DNA of 64,000 bases from Alviniconcha marisindica (taxonomy: Eukaryota > Mollusca > Gastropoda > Provannidae). Made by a program: the position numbers and the translations under genes. Under the pieces are notes generated by a model. It made no database searches and was not told the DNA's origin. It saw only the letters and a list, made by a program, of their open reading frames with translations. Position 1 is the first letter of the stretch. The number at the start of each line of letters is the position of its first letter. This document shows positions 24,535 through 32,052 of the stretch, piece after piece. The stretch is from contig JABMCL010002397.1 in the NCBI GenBank assembly GCA_018857735.1, forward strand, positions 247,501-311,500, in the 5' to 3' direction.

Positions 24535-27446
24535 TACATCCTGCATGCATCAGAGGTGAAGAGTGCGGCTGCTGTGTGTGCAGGAGGATGATCGTGTGGT
24601 GGCCCAGCATCCCAGTCACAGCAGCAGTTTTGCCCCGGGCAGCGTGCTGGCGGTGGATGAGGTTCTCCAGACGGCCACCATCAAGTTCTACGACGGCCAG
24701 GAGGGGACGGTGTCCAGGGTGGAGGTGTACCGCCTGCCCCGGGAGAAGTACAACCACGACGTCCTGCACATTCAGCAGAGGCAGCAAAGCATGCTGGGAC
24801 TGTCAGTCGTGGCCAGGGATGACGACACAGGAGAGTACTTTCCCGGTGAGTGCTTTTCTCTCTCTGTCTTTGATATTGGCAGCTCCTGGGTAATTCAGCT
24901 TCAATCAGCCATGGGCATGGACGATGAAGGTCACTTGTTTACCTTCGTTGATGTTGATCACTTTGTCACACGTCTTTGCTTCTCATCTGAAGGTTTTGGC
25001 CTCGTTCAGCACCTTTTTTTTTTAATCTGATGCTGACACTGTACCATCTGTACCAACAGGAATTGATAACTTACTGGAGCAGAATGTCATTTGTTTTCTT
25101 CAGATTTTGATCTCGTCTTGATTTTTGTCCACAAGATACTTTCAACCTTGCTTAATTTTGTTTTTATAATAATAATGCACATTTATCATGCGCTCATCAA
25201 CGCCCTGAGCACTCACATGATACATATTAACCTAAATATGATATTCTATACACACGTAGAGCATAGTCCTACCAAAACAATTTACATAAAGTATTATAAA
25301 AAATAAAATAAAACGCACTACAAACACACACTGACTGTAGCATAAACTGGGTACTGATATTAGGATGGAAATACTGTGAAAAGAGGAAGGTTTTCAGTTT
25401 GGCTTTAAAAGATGACAGGGTTGAGCAGTGTCTAAGGTCTTGTGGAAGTGAATTCCAAATGTGGGGCCCAAAGCAAGAGAAGGTGCGAAAGCCAGGAGTC
25501 TTGCGTTTGCGTTGTTGGATTTCCAGCATGCTTTATAAACTTTTTTTAAGAGAAGCAAAAATAAAATGGTGGTAGCATCATCTCTGTACTTCTGTATGTA
25601 AAAGCTGTTATTGTTATGGGTTGTGTTTCTTATAAGTACACTGCCAAGAAAAAGAAGAAAAAAAACTTCAACTACTTGGATGAAGGCCTTTGCCAATTAT
25701 TCAGTTCAGTTCAGTAACACTTTATTCATCCTGCAAGGTTCCACAATTTCCTTCATGTGTGTAAAACTCGGCAAGTTGCCTTTCACTGTTCATTGTAAAA
25801 CTTTGACCTGTTCCATAATTCCATTGATGACTGTAAAACTTGACCTTTTGACCTGTTCCATAATTCCACTGATGACTGTGAAACTGGTTGTGTTGACCTG
25901 TTCTGTAATTCCACTGATGACTGTGAAACTGTTGACCTGTTCCGTAATTCCACTGATGACTGTGAAACTGTTGACCTGTTCCGTAATTCCACTGATGACT
26001 GTGAAACTGTTGACCTGTTCCGTAATTCCACTGATGACTGTGAAACTGTTGACCTGTTCCGTAATTCCCCTGATGACTCTGAACCTGTTGATCTGTTCCG
26101 TAATTCCACTGATGACTGTAAAATTAGGTGTGTTGACCTGTTCCTTAATTCCACTGATGACTGTAAAACTAGGTGTGTTGACCTGTTCCATGATTGCACT
26201 GATGACTGTGAAACTGTTGACCTGCAGGCCAGGTGAAGGCTGTGGAGGAACAGGGCAGGCAGTTCATCATCCGCTGGACCAATGGCTCCCAAGGCAGGCA
26301 GCTTCCTGTTCACATCTTCAGCGCCCTGACGCGGCGCCCGCGACTGCTGGTCGGTGACCGGGTATTGGCAGTTGCTGACCCGGACCAGGTGGTCTTCTTG
26401 CCCGGACAGATCATCGGGGCCCAGGACTCGGGCCTGGTTGTTCGCTTCTGTGATGGACAAGTGTCAGTGTCCTCTGGGGGCCTTTCTTTTCTCTTTTTCT
26501 GCTGTGTGTGTGTGTGTATATATATGTGTGTGTGTGCATGTGTGTGTCTGTGCATGTGTGTGTGTATATGTCATGTGTGTGTCTGTGCATGTGTGTGTCT
26601 GTGCATGTGTGTGTGTATATATATGTGTGTGTGTTTGTGCATGTGTGCGTGTGTGCATGCGTGTGTGTGTGTGTGTGTTGGAAGTGGTGAAATGGACATT
26701 GATCAGAGGGTTGTAGTGTCTTTGTATAATTAATGGGGTTTCATTGTTCTCTTCATTGTGTGCACTTTGTCAGCCCTATTGTTTTGTAGTATCCGCTTGG
26801 GGCTGCCATTAGGTGTAGGCGCTTCATGAATGTTCCTTTGCTCTGCGTTACATCACTGGACAGAGACCCAGCAGCTCCAGGTCTGTTTTGGTGAGACAGT
26901 CTCAAGGCATGCGACTCGTAGGCTTGGAGAAGACTGGTTGCCCTTTTTGCGTCATCGGACGTTGCTGATGCAAGTTGGTTCCAAGCAGGCATCTATGTCT
27001 GCCACGAGTTGATCTGGATGTCAGCGAGAAGAAGGTGGTCATTGTCCGTGGGCGTCTTCATCTTGTAGAACTTGTTCAGTGCTCCGATTCCCTCCTATTT
27101 GTTTGTGGGATTGTCATGTTTATTTGTGTTTGTAGTGTGGCAAGGACTGGCTGTTAGATGGGTCCAAATGGACCAAATGCTATTATTCTTGAGTATTTCA
27201 GTTTTTGAGTTTGAGTTCCTAGTGCCACGTGCTCCTTGTACACCTTTGCTACAGTTTTGGGGTATGTGGCTGTGAGTGGAATCGTCTGTAGCTTGTGAGT
27301 GGAATCATCTGTAGCTTCAGGCTTCTCTGTTTTCCAGGCGTGACGACGTCAACCCCATGTTCTGCTACTGGCTGAGTCTGGGATACTTTGAGGAGGCGGC
27401 ATACTTCTGGAAGATCAACCAGCCGGACTTTGGAAAGCAACGATGA
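5421..27446 (+). CDS. Multi-Tudor-like DUF4537 protein with RS-rich centre (13 exons)
   Basis: Joined exons: 5421-5657, 9817-10246, 12235-12356, 12908-13048, 13719-13816, 16557-16771, 18394-18791, 19252-19354, 21185-21304, 23413-23534, 24584-24845, 26228-26462, 27338-27446. All phases agree and give 863 residues. Order: basic/acidic coiled-coil N-terminus (about 1-45); low-complexity Pro/Ser/His segment (about 95-150); Tudor-like segment around GLYYPGKV (about 208-340); RS-rich region (about 345-530); coiled coil (about 525-580); further Tudor-like segments around WYYRGTI (about 606), GEYFPGQV (about 735) and VFLPGQII (about 805); conserved-looking C-terminus ending FGKQR. The repeated (V/I)xAxxDxDGxYYPGxV pattern is what I associate with DUF4537 (PF15057), known from human C11orf16 and, from memory, VWA3B. 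No vWA domain was seen. Molecular function is unknown; Tudor-like folds usually bind protein or RNA ligands. The exon 12 donor is the weakest junction. Reading 5421 as the start rests on the open frame and the good donor that follows; a 5' UTR exon is not excluded. Confidence 0.85.
6231..6684 (+). repeat. 50-bp minisatellite, 9 nearly perfect copies
   Basis: Unit TGTCAAAGTGTGACTATGGC plus ACTTGCCACTTAGGGGGCTC plus TGCCTGTCTG. Only the first copy differs (GGGAGCTC), so the array is recent or strongly homogenised. It lies in intron 1. Confidence 0.97.
6811..6890 (+). repeat. GT microsatellite
   Basis: Long (GT)n with a few CGTG/CATG interruptions, in intron 1. Confidence 0.95.
7120..7785 (+). 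repeat. 29-bp minisatellite, about 22 copies
   Basis: Unit TTTCACAGGACACTGTCCTT plus GTGGCAGGC, with shorter units lacking GGCAGGC. It lies in intron 1 of the DUF4537 gene. Confidence 0.95.
8128..8470. repeat. Interspersed repeat family C, copy 1
   Basis: Starts with (TAA)n, then AGGATTTCCAGAGCGCCCAT, a CA-rich tract, and a tail with GGCTTTAAAAGAAGAGGCAG and TTGTTCCAGACAGATGGGCC. The tail resembles 48840-48950 (GACTGTTCCATATGGTGCAG, GCATAAGAAAAAGAT). AGGATTTCTAGAGCACCCGT near 19156 is another short match. Confidence 0.65.
8590..8960 (-). mobile_element. LINE fragment: RNase H domain
   Basis: The minus strand reads [11 protein letters not shown], then [20 protein letters not shown], then [10 protein letters not shown], in one frame without stops. 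This is the RNase H domain typical of non-LTR retrotransposons (final conserved block PGHxxVxxNDxAD). No reverse transcriptase domain is next to it, so it is a truncated piece in intron 1. Confidence 0.85.
9036..9220 (+). repeat. Degenerate AT-rich repeat, about 5 units
   Basis: Repeats AAATAAATCAAAAACAACATT plus AATGAACA variants with a period near 36-40; clearly diverged copies. Confidence 0.8.
9405..9592 (+). repeat. C-rich CCCTCCACATCCCCA repeat
   Basis: Short imperfect units of CCCTCCAC and ATCCCCAC, strongly strand-asymmetric (almost no G on + strand). Confidence 0.9.
9817..10246 (+). CDS. DUF4537 gene exon 2
   Basis: Acceptor ttctgacag|AGC, donor CCAG|gtgggt, ending in phase 1. It encodes [11 protein letters not shown], a long Pro/His/Ser low-complexity stretch, a basic stretch, and the first Tudor-like strand pair, [15 protein letters not shown] second possible acceptor is ttgttcag|GTG at 9838, also in frame. 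Confidence 0.8.
10247..11155 (+). repeat. 46-bp then 40-bp minisatellite starting at exon 2 donor
   Basis: Begins within a few bases of the exon 2 donor. First units are 46 bp (TTAAGGAAAGTGTGAGTGCC plus TGGCTTGTTTAGGCAGACAG plus CCATTG); from about 10750 units lose CAGACA and become 40 bp. About 21 units in all. Confidence 0.95.
11255..12234 (+). repeat. 46-bp minisatellite derived from the exon 3 acceptor and exon start
   Basis: Unit GTGTTTGTTTTGCCTTGCCA plus TAGGCAAAGTGTTGAAGTGT plus CCTAAA. The genuine acceptor and first coding bases of exon 3 (cttcacag|GCAAGGTGTTGAGGTGTCCC) are the last unit of the array. About 20 copies, most retaining an AG at the splice position. Confidence 0.95.
12235..12356 (+). 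CDS. DUF4537 gene exon 3
   Basis: Acceptor cttcacag|GCAAGG, donor CTCTCA|gtaagt. It continues the first DUF4537 segment ([19 protein letters not shown]). Its first 35 coding bases are repeated in the array immediately upstream; an in-frame alternative acceptor lies 60 bases upstream at 12175. Confidence 0.85.
12400..12720 (+). repeat. C-rich repeat around CCTCTGTCCTACACCCCCAT
   Basis: About ten imperfect units in intron 3, starting about 45 bases after the exon 3 donor; a poly-C tract follows near 12803-12823. Confidence 0.9.
12908..13048 (+). CDS. DUF4537 gene exon 4
   Basis: Acceptor gtgaacag|GTTGGAG, donor CAGAAG|gtaact; 47 codons in phase 0 at both ends ([11 protein letters not shown] ... 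VMLYNGQK). Its last ~25 bases and donor seed a 30-bp array in the next intron. Confidence 0.85.
13049..13553 (+). repeat. 30-bp minisatellite derived from exon 4 end and donor
   Basis: Unit GTCATGCTGTACAACAGACA plus GAAGGTAACC, a direct match to the exon 4 end (GTCATGCTGTACAATGGACA, GAAG|gtaact). About 17 copies; roughly half keep AGAAG|gtaac. The first copy is 31 bp away and the others 30. Confidence 0.97.
13719..13816 (+). CDS. DUF4537 gene exon 5
   Basis: Acceptor ttacccag|GTGACC, donor GCAGA|gtaaga, phase 0 in and phase 2 out. It encodes [20 protein letters not shown] and ends the first DUF4537 segment. Confidence 0.85.
13850..14060 (+). repeat. Imperfect repeat CTTGTTCCGTCTTCACATAG
   Basis: Four copies of roughly 40-50 bp at the start of intron 5, each with ACTATTTTGTTTGTCCTTG variants. 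Confidence 0.85.
14597..14860 (+). repeat. CA microsatellite cluster
   Basis: Interrupted (CA)n with GCATGCA and ACGCACA islands, in intron 5. Confidence 0.95.
14985..16435 (+). repeat. 41/43-bp minisatellite with strong acceptor-like units, about 34 copies
   Basis: Unit GTTTTGTTTTTCTTTACCGT plus CTTCAGCAGACACATGAGGC plus T. Each unit has a long pyrimidine tract followed by CAG, a textbook 3' splice-site shape, within intron 5 before exon 6. Confidence 0.97.
16557..16771 (+). CDS. DUF4537 gene exon 6 (RS-rich)
   Basis: Acceptor tcatttcag|AAAATC, donor ATGG|gtaaga. It encodes a Ser/Arg/Pro-rich stretch with RSRT, SRSRSRS and SPSPPRS runs. The donor region is repeated three times directly downstream. 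Confidence 0.8.
16772..16855 (+). repeat. Three-copy repeat of the exon 6 donor region
   Basis: The donor gtaagaacaggttgatgac is followed by two more copies of TTAAGAACAAGTTGATGA. Confidence 0.85.
17035..17205 (+). repeat. Repeat of GACTTTATTCAGGAAAAGTG, about 5 copies
   Basis: Imperfect 30-35 bp units with ACCTGACATTT variants in intron 6. Confidence 0.85.
17205..18010 (+). repeat. About 39-bp minisatellite, about 20 copies
   Basis: Unit TAATTGTGTTAACACCCTGT plus CAACCACTCAGTAGTTAG. Frequent insertions of an extra TTAG. In intron 6. Confidence 0.95.
18125..18190 (+). repeat. SINE 3'-end fragment
   Basis: Contains GCCCTGATATAACTGCAAGG and TTGACTGGGCGTAAAACACC, the same block seen near 29450-29575 (inverted set included) and in the 64-bp array at 41805-42990. 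Confidence 0.7.
18184..18371 (+). repeat. 27-bp minisatellite, 7 copies, abutting a SINE end
   Basis: Unit TGTTAGTTACTTACCGCTGC plus AGACTGA, perfect copies, ending 22 bases before exon 7. Confidence 0.97.
18394..18791 (+). CDS. DUF4537 gene exon 7 (RS-rich, then coiled coil)
   Basis: Acceptor ccttttcag|GCAGG, donor CAAAAA|gtaagc; phase 1 in, phase 0 out. The open frame begins [11 protein letters not shown], runs through several blocks of RS dipeptides (RSRSRSRSP), and ends in a heptad-like segment rich in Lys, Gln and Leu ([13 protein letters not shown]). Confidence 0.85.
18812..19105 (+). repeat. TGTC/TGCC microsatellite followed by a 50-bp repeat
   Basis: Tetranucleotide CTGT/CTGC runs to about 18900, then four diverged units with CACACAAAATAATCTGTCTG and TCTTGTCTTACT. 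Confidence 0.9.
19252..19354 (+). CDS. DUF4537 gene exon 8 (coiled coil)
   Basis: Acceptor actgttgcag|AAACTG, donor CTGG|gtgaga. It encodes a lysine-rich helix ([19 protein letters not shown]) that continues the coiled coil of exon 7. Confidence 0.8.
19370..20330 (+). repeat. 22/26-bp minisatellite, about 40 copies
   Basis: Unit GCCATGTCCCACCTACTTTG plus CA, with optional extra GCCA. It begins about 20 bases after the exon 8 donor. Confidence 0.96.
20450..21184 (+). repeat. Minisatellite derived from the exon 9 acceptor region
   Basis: Units of 45-57 bp contain GGTCTGTCCTTGCTGTTTGA plus GCTTGTGGGCACTGTGGTGG. The last unit is the real acceptor, GGTCTGTCCTTGCTGTTTCA|G. About 13 copies. Confidence 0.95.
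21185..21304 (+). CDS. DUF4537 gene exon 9
   Basis: Acceptor ttgctgtttcag|AGGAGG, donor AGAG|gtactg. It starts the second Tudor-like region ([14 protein letters not shown]). The acceptor tract is repeated upstream, but with TTTGAG in place of TTTCAG. Confidence 0.85.
21375..21595 (+). repeat. About 77-bp repeat, 3 copies
   Basis: Unit includes GGGCATGTGTTTAAAACTGT and TATCTATATATTTCTGTCAT, in intron 9. Confidence 0.9.
21808..23370 (+). repeat. 30-bp G-rich minisatellite, about 50 copies
   Basis: Unit GGGTGTGTGGGCCACAGGGA plus GGGCTGTGGA. The first units alternate GGGCTG and GGGTTG, a 60-bp higher-order pattern. Later units carry GGATGTC, GGATGGT or GAATGTGTGTAGAGGCA variants. The period, a multiple of three, causes open frames of up to 693 codons that are not genes. 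Confidence 0.98.
23413..23534 (+). CDS. DUF4537 gene exon 10
   Basis: Acceptor gttgtgcag|GAACC, donor CTCAGA|gtaagt. It encodes [16 protein letters not shown] ... [13 protein letters not shown], completing a Tudor-like repeat. Confidence 0.85.
23858..24583 (+). repeat. Compound TG microsatellite/minisatellite ending at exon 11 acceptor
   Basis: About eight units of CATCCTGCATGCATCAGAGG plus TGAAGAGTGCGGCTGCTG followed by long (TG)n. The last unit runs straight into the real acceptor gctgctgtgtgtgcag. Confidence 0.95.
24584..24845 (+). CDS. DUF4537 gene exon 11
   Basis: Acceptor tgtgtgcag|GAGGATG, donor TTTCCCG|gtgagt; 87 codons, phase 1 out. It encodes EDDRVVAQH ... [20 protein letters not shown] and then [14 protein letters not shown], the next Tudor-like strand pair. 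Confidence 0.85.
25165..25530 (+). repeat. Interspersed repeat family B, copy 1
   Basis: Shares over 120 bp at about 90 percent with 51506-51632, including TATTATGCGCTCATCAAC-like, CCTGAGCACTCACATGATAC and CAAAACAATTTACATAA. The copy here also has a downstream part (GGCTTTAAAAGATGACAGGG, GTGAATTCCAAATGTGGGGC) resembling family C. Confidence 0.8.
25800..26227 (+). repeat. About 39-bp minisatellite ending at the exon 12 acceptor
   Basis: Unit CTGTTCCGTAATTCCACTGA plus TGACTGTGAAACTGTTGAC. The acceptor tgaaactgttgacctgcag is the last unit. About 11 copies. Confidence 0.95.
26228..26462 (+). CDS. DUF4537 gene exon 12
   Basis: Acceptor gacctgcag|GCCAGG. It encodes [17 protein letters not shown] ... 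[18 protein letters not shown] ... VVRFCDGQ. The end is uncertain. A donor at CAAGT|gtcagt (26462) gives the phase required by exon 13. A donor at 26460 (CAA|gtgtca) would need an extra exon that I could not find. Confidence 0.65.
26503..26680 (+). repeat. TG microsatellite
   Basis: Interrupted (TG)n with CATG, ATATAT and CTGTGCA islands at the start of intron 12. Confidence 0.95.
27338..27446 (+). CDS. DUF4537 gene exon 13 (stop exon)
   Basis: Acceptor ctgttttccag|GCGTGAC, entered in phase 2. It encodes [20 protein letters not shown] ... NQPDFGKQR and stops at TGA 27444-27446. Confidence 0.8.
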
Positions 27447-28924
27447 TATGAACTTTAGAGGAGAGGAGAATTTAGACACTAAAATATCTGGTGGCGATGA
27501 GTAAACAGTTGGTGGTACTTTGCTGTCACTGCAGCTGAACTGCTTCACGTTTTGCTTTGTTTTTGTGTATGCTTTTACAATTGTTGTTATATTTTACAGG
27601 TATTTCTAATTATTAATGATTGCTTAGCAATGAATACTTTCAATCAGTATTGTTTTGTTGTTTTGGTTTTGTTATGCTTTTCCAGTTGTTGTTATGCTTC
27701 AGCGGTATTTGTAGTTATTAATGATTGCTTAGCAGTGGATACTTTAATCAGTATTGCGTGAAACCAAAAACTGTTTTATCAGTTGTTTTGGCCTTTCTTT
27801 TTAGCTTCTTGCAGTTCAAAAATGTGTTGCATAAAAGATTCTTGTGATCGTTGCAAAACTGATCTCTGTGCATTGTGGATGTTAAACTACTCAAAACAGA
27901 AATTCATCCAATGCTTCTCTGTGTTGAAAAGTAAAATCTTTATGGTCATTTGAAACTAATATCTCTGCATTTCGGACATGGCATTTACCGAAACCATTAA
28001 GGAAACAAGTTGTCTGTTTATGGAACTGTAACATTTCACAACAGTACATGGCCGGTTTGTCTTTTTGCTTTTGCTTTTCATATACAGAACTATAGACATT
28101 AGACTGATGTGCGTTTGTACCATGTTGTTCACTCGGACGATGAAATGAGGTTTGGATGTATTTGTACCCACCAGTTTTGTGAATAGGAGTTTTCTCATGA
28201 TAAGCTTACTTTATGATTCATTTATTTTTCATACGGATATATGCTTGAGGAAGAGTGTCTCCAGATAATGCGCATATTCAAGTTCTTTCTTTGCTTGTTA
28301 AGAGGTTTGCCTGAAAAAATGTTCTTAACTTACTCATGAGCTCTTTGATTCAGTTATGTGTGTGGGTTGTATGTGATTACTCCAAGTGGCTCATGTAGTT
28401 TTTTTGTTTTTTTGTAGACACTGGTTTTTGTTGTATTTTTTTAGTATTGGAATAACACTGCTACCGGTTCTTAAGGCAAGGTGCCATGGATCTGTACGAG
28501 CAGCGCAATGAAGAACATGATCCTTATTACAAACCAAACGTTCCAAACAATGTCACTGTTGTCAGTGGTGGTTCACCAAGCATCTGCCAGGACTAGGTCA
28601 GTTTTGACACACACATGCCTGCATACACACACAGACGCCGTTGTATTATTTTCATTGTCTTTGTGTTGTAGTCTCCAAAGAACTGTGATATTTTCTGTGG
28701 TATTTGCCATAATGTCTGATCTCTCGGTTGACAATTTATGAAGTGGACAGATGCTGGTGGTGAACGATGTTGCAGCTGAACATTTGATTTGTGATATATT
28801 GGCGGTGTACATCTGAGGTTTTCCGCAATACATTTTCCGCCCTGCAGCATTTAAATACTTGATGTCATTATGGTACTGCATTGTACTCACAATGGAAGTG
28901 GTCACATTTACTTCACTTTTCTGG
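27447..28924 (+). other. Probable 3' UTR and flank of the DUF4537 gene
   Basis: AT-rich sequence after the stop. A diverged direct repeat occurs near 27590-27750 (ATTAATGATTGCTTAGCA twice). No further exon was recognised, and the poly(A) site could not be fixed. Confidence 0.4.
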
Positions 28925-29158
28925 CATCGTGTCTGGACATACACACTGTTTCTGAGACTTGTTTATTCTGGCATCTTGTCTGGACATACACACTGTTTCT
29001 GAGACTTGTTTATTCTGGCATCTTGTCTGGACATACACACTGTTTCTGAGACTTGTTTATTCTGGCATCTTGTCTGGACATACACACTGTTTCTGAGACT
29101 TGTTTATTCTGGCATCGTGTCTGGACATACACACTGTTTCTGAGACTTGTTTATTCTG
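28925..29158 (+). repeat. 46-bp minisatellite, 5 copies
   Basis: Unit TTCTGGCATCTTGTCTGGAC plus ATACACACTGTTTCTGAGAC plus TTGTTTA, nearly perfect. Confidence 0.96.
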
Positions 29159-29439
29159 TTATTTTCTGTTTTTGAATGTCAGCTGATTTGTTTTGCATGC
29201 CCTGCTTCGGTTTTTTGCTGGCGCTGATACTAGTTTGTTGCCATGGTGATACGGTTGTGTGATAAATAACTGCCCGGGTAGAGGTAAAGGTGCCTTTTGG
29301 AGAGACAGAGTGGACTGGACAGTGTGGTCTACTCTCAGCAGCCTTGTTTTATAAAAATTATGATGTGAACACTTTTAAAGCACCTCATCATGAGATGAGC
29401 CCTAAGCATTTCACAATGGCAACTACATAGTGCTGGTCT

Positions 29440-29580
29440 CTGCTTCCAAGCAATCGCCCTGATAGAACTGTAATGGTTGAGTGGGTGTAAAACACCAAAG
29501 TACTTACATGCTTCCAAGCATTCGCCCTGATAGAACTGTAATGGTTGAGTGGGTGTAAAACACCAAATTACTTACATGCT
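29440..29580 (-). repeat. SINE 3'-end duplicated in tandem (60-bp, 2 copies plus partial)
   Basis: Direct repeat of TGCTTCCAAGCATTCGCCCT plus GATAGAACTGTAATGGTTGA plus GTGGGTGTAAAACACCAAA. Confidence 0.85.
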
Positions 29581-29599
29581 TCCAAGCTGACCTGCTGCA

Positions 29600-29910
29600 C
29601 TCTAGTTATTTGAGCGACTGTAGCTTTACACAGTGTGTTCCGTGAATATCCACTGAAGTGGTTTTGTACTGATAAAAAGTGATAGCACTGTTTGCTTGTG
29701 ACATGGCCGGTGCCCCTGTGAAACTGCTGCTGTTTTGGTGCATGTCCTGCACACACCACGCAACCATGCACCAGTTTACAACGTCACTTTATTTGAAGCC
29801 ACATGTAGGGTGCATGTGCGTTTAGCTGTGGCCCGCCACTTGCACTTTTGGCAGAATGACAGTGGCCTTTTGATCACAAGTCCGGCACTCTACTACTGAG
29901 CTATCCCTGT
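29600..29910 (-). mobile_element. tRNA-derived SINE, minus-strand copy with B-box deletion
   Basis: On the minus strand it starts ACAGGGATAGCTCAGTAGTA (A box) and shares CATTCTGCCAAAAGTGCA and CCACTTCAGTGGATATT with the element at 49216. The B box (GGTTCGAATCC) is missing through an internal deletion. Confidence 0.8.
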
Positions 29911-30169
29911 TGCATGACATTTACGTGGGTCAAGTTCATCTTAAGGTGGATTTAGGAACAGTCCTTAAAGTGTTACATGCTTTCAAGGGAATCATATGTG
30001 TGTTTTGGATGAAATGTGTAACAGTTGTAGATTACCAATGAGTGTTGGGAGACTATCTACTGAACTCTTACTACTTACACAAAAACCCAGGATACTTTGT
30101 GGTCTGTTTTGTAAAAGGGAACCCCAAGGAAAAAACATCACAGACCCTGTTGATAGGAAGGAAATTATA

Positions 30170-30345
30170 TTAAAAAAACAGACTCACAGCAGTGTTTCAG
30201 ATGATTCATGGTCTACTTTGTTAAAAAAACACACACACACTCACAGTAGTGTTTTAATTTATTTATGGTCTATTTTGATTAGAACACACACACACAAACC
30301 AACAACCTCGCAACAGTGTTTCAGTTGATTTATGGTCTACTCAAA
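30170..30345 (+). repeat. Imperfect 55-60 bp repeat, 3 copies
   Basis: Repeated AGTGTTTCAGTTGATTTATGG-like segments (here split: CAGTGTTTCA, TTTATGGTCTA) separated by CACACACA tracts. Confidence 0.75.
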
Positions 30346-31860
30346 AAAAAAAATCAAATCAGCATTTGAAAGTGGAAAACCAAGCAGTGAGGGCTGCCTT
30401 TTTGTATCTTTGATGTCATGAAGCAAGGCTGGCCTGCCTGACCCAGTGGCTCTTACATCCTGAGCCAATCTTTTTTGTTGTAGTTTTTCTTTGAAATATA
30501 TTTCTCATTGCCCCGAAGAGAACAAATTCAAAGCATAAAAACTCACATACTTCTCTCACATAGATATCAATAGAACATATGGAAATGTCTGCGCATTTTT
30601 CACTATTTCAGGCCAACTAGTGGCTTCACTTGAGGTCTCCTTTAATCATAAACACTCTGACACAGAGACGCACACTGAGAAAACTGAGTGAGTGTCGGGG
30701 CAGGATCACAGCCCAGTTTTAGACTCGGCACGCTGAACCAAGGTCAGACTTTGAGAGAGAGAAAATGCGTTTGCTAGTTGGCATTGACTGAAGTTGATGG
30801 AGGGAGGGATTGGCGAGACAAAACACACTCCAAACTCTTTTCTGGGTGGGTATCCTAGCGTCTTTAGACTTGTCCCAATTTGACTTTGAAGAGCTCTCCT
30901 GGAGTTATTCTGGGATACACATCAGTTGTGGCTGAAGTGAAGCCATGCTGACTGCCAGTGAATGCCGACTGCCTGCTCAACCAAGGGATCCTCCGATGTG
31001 GTCAGTTTCCTGGACATGGAATATTGCCATACAGTTCTTTTTGTGGTTGAAATGAAGTCATGCTGATAGCCAGTGAATGCTGAATTCCAGCTCGAGATAC
31101 ACACCAGTTGTTATTGTGGTTGAAATGAAGCCATGCTGATAGCCAGTGAATGCTGAATTCCTGCTCAGCCAAGGGATGTGATTGTTTCCTTAACAGAGAA
31201 TGTTGGGGCTGGGTGCACTGTCCAGTCAATTTACGATAGTAGACAGTAGTTTGTGCCTTGCCTAATATTTCACATAGACTGCATTTTTCTTCATGCCATT
31301 CTGCGGTAGTTTTGTTTGATAAACAGATCTAAAATGTTTTGTTTTGGTTTTTAAACATGCCTTAAGTTAGTAAAACTTGAGTAAATACTTCCAGTGCCTG
31401 TGAACTTTTTTTGTTTGTGATGTACATGTGCATATATGATACTTTAATAGTATATGAAACTATTCTGTGAATTGACTGTGCGGGGAAAAAATACTGTTAT
31501 CCCAAAGTTGGCCATCTTTGGACTGAGATAAACACACACACACGTGCACATACAAATCAAAAGAACAACAAAACACTCAAATTCACACACACACACACAC
31601 ACAGAGTGAACATGAAGTCTCAAGCTAGATGTTGCTTTGCTGAAGAAATGAAAAAGTGTTTATTTACAGAGGTAAAATGAGAAGTGAAGATGAGCATAAA
31701 AACGGCCCGGTGGGGTCAGCCCAAAGGGTCAGCCCAACCATCGTACAGGACACAGCATAGGCATCAGCTAAAAAGTCTCTCAAAACACCACGGCCACCCA
31801 ATTCGCAGCAGGAAGGTTAAAAGCTATCACAGAATGGTCAGTGAGCAACATCTGCAGCTT
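30346..31860. other. Unassigned intergenic sequence
   Basis: No gene recognised. Three diverged copies of GCCATGCTGATAGCCAGTGA plus ATGCTGAATTC occur between 30940 and 31170; CA tracts occur near 31537 and 31590. Confidence 0.5.
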
Positions 31861-32052
31861 GCCACACACCCCACCCTGGGCCGCAGTGCGACTGTCGGTG
31901 TCACAAGCCACACACCCCACCCTGGGCCGCAGTGCGACTGTCGGTGTCACAAGCCACACACCCCGCCCTGGGCCGCAGTGCGACTGTCGGTGTCACAAGC
32001 TACGCACCCTGCCCTGGGCTGCAGTGCGACTGTCGGTGTCACAAGCCACACA
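31861..32052 (+). repeat. 46-bp minisatellite, 4 copies
   Basis: Unit GCCACACACCCCACCCTGGG plus CCGCAGTGCGACTGTCGGTG plus TCACAA. Confidence 0.96.

Noticed and set aside
23800..24560. Cys-Val or His-Thr repeat proteins
   Set aside because: Direct translations of TG/CA microsatellite DNA.
26975..27157. Candidate DUF4537 exon ([15 protein letters not shown])
   Set aside because: No acceptor gives the required phase, and it overlaps a coding-like stretch on the other strand; the gene closes without it.
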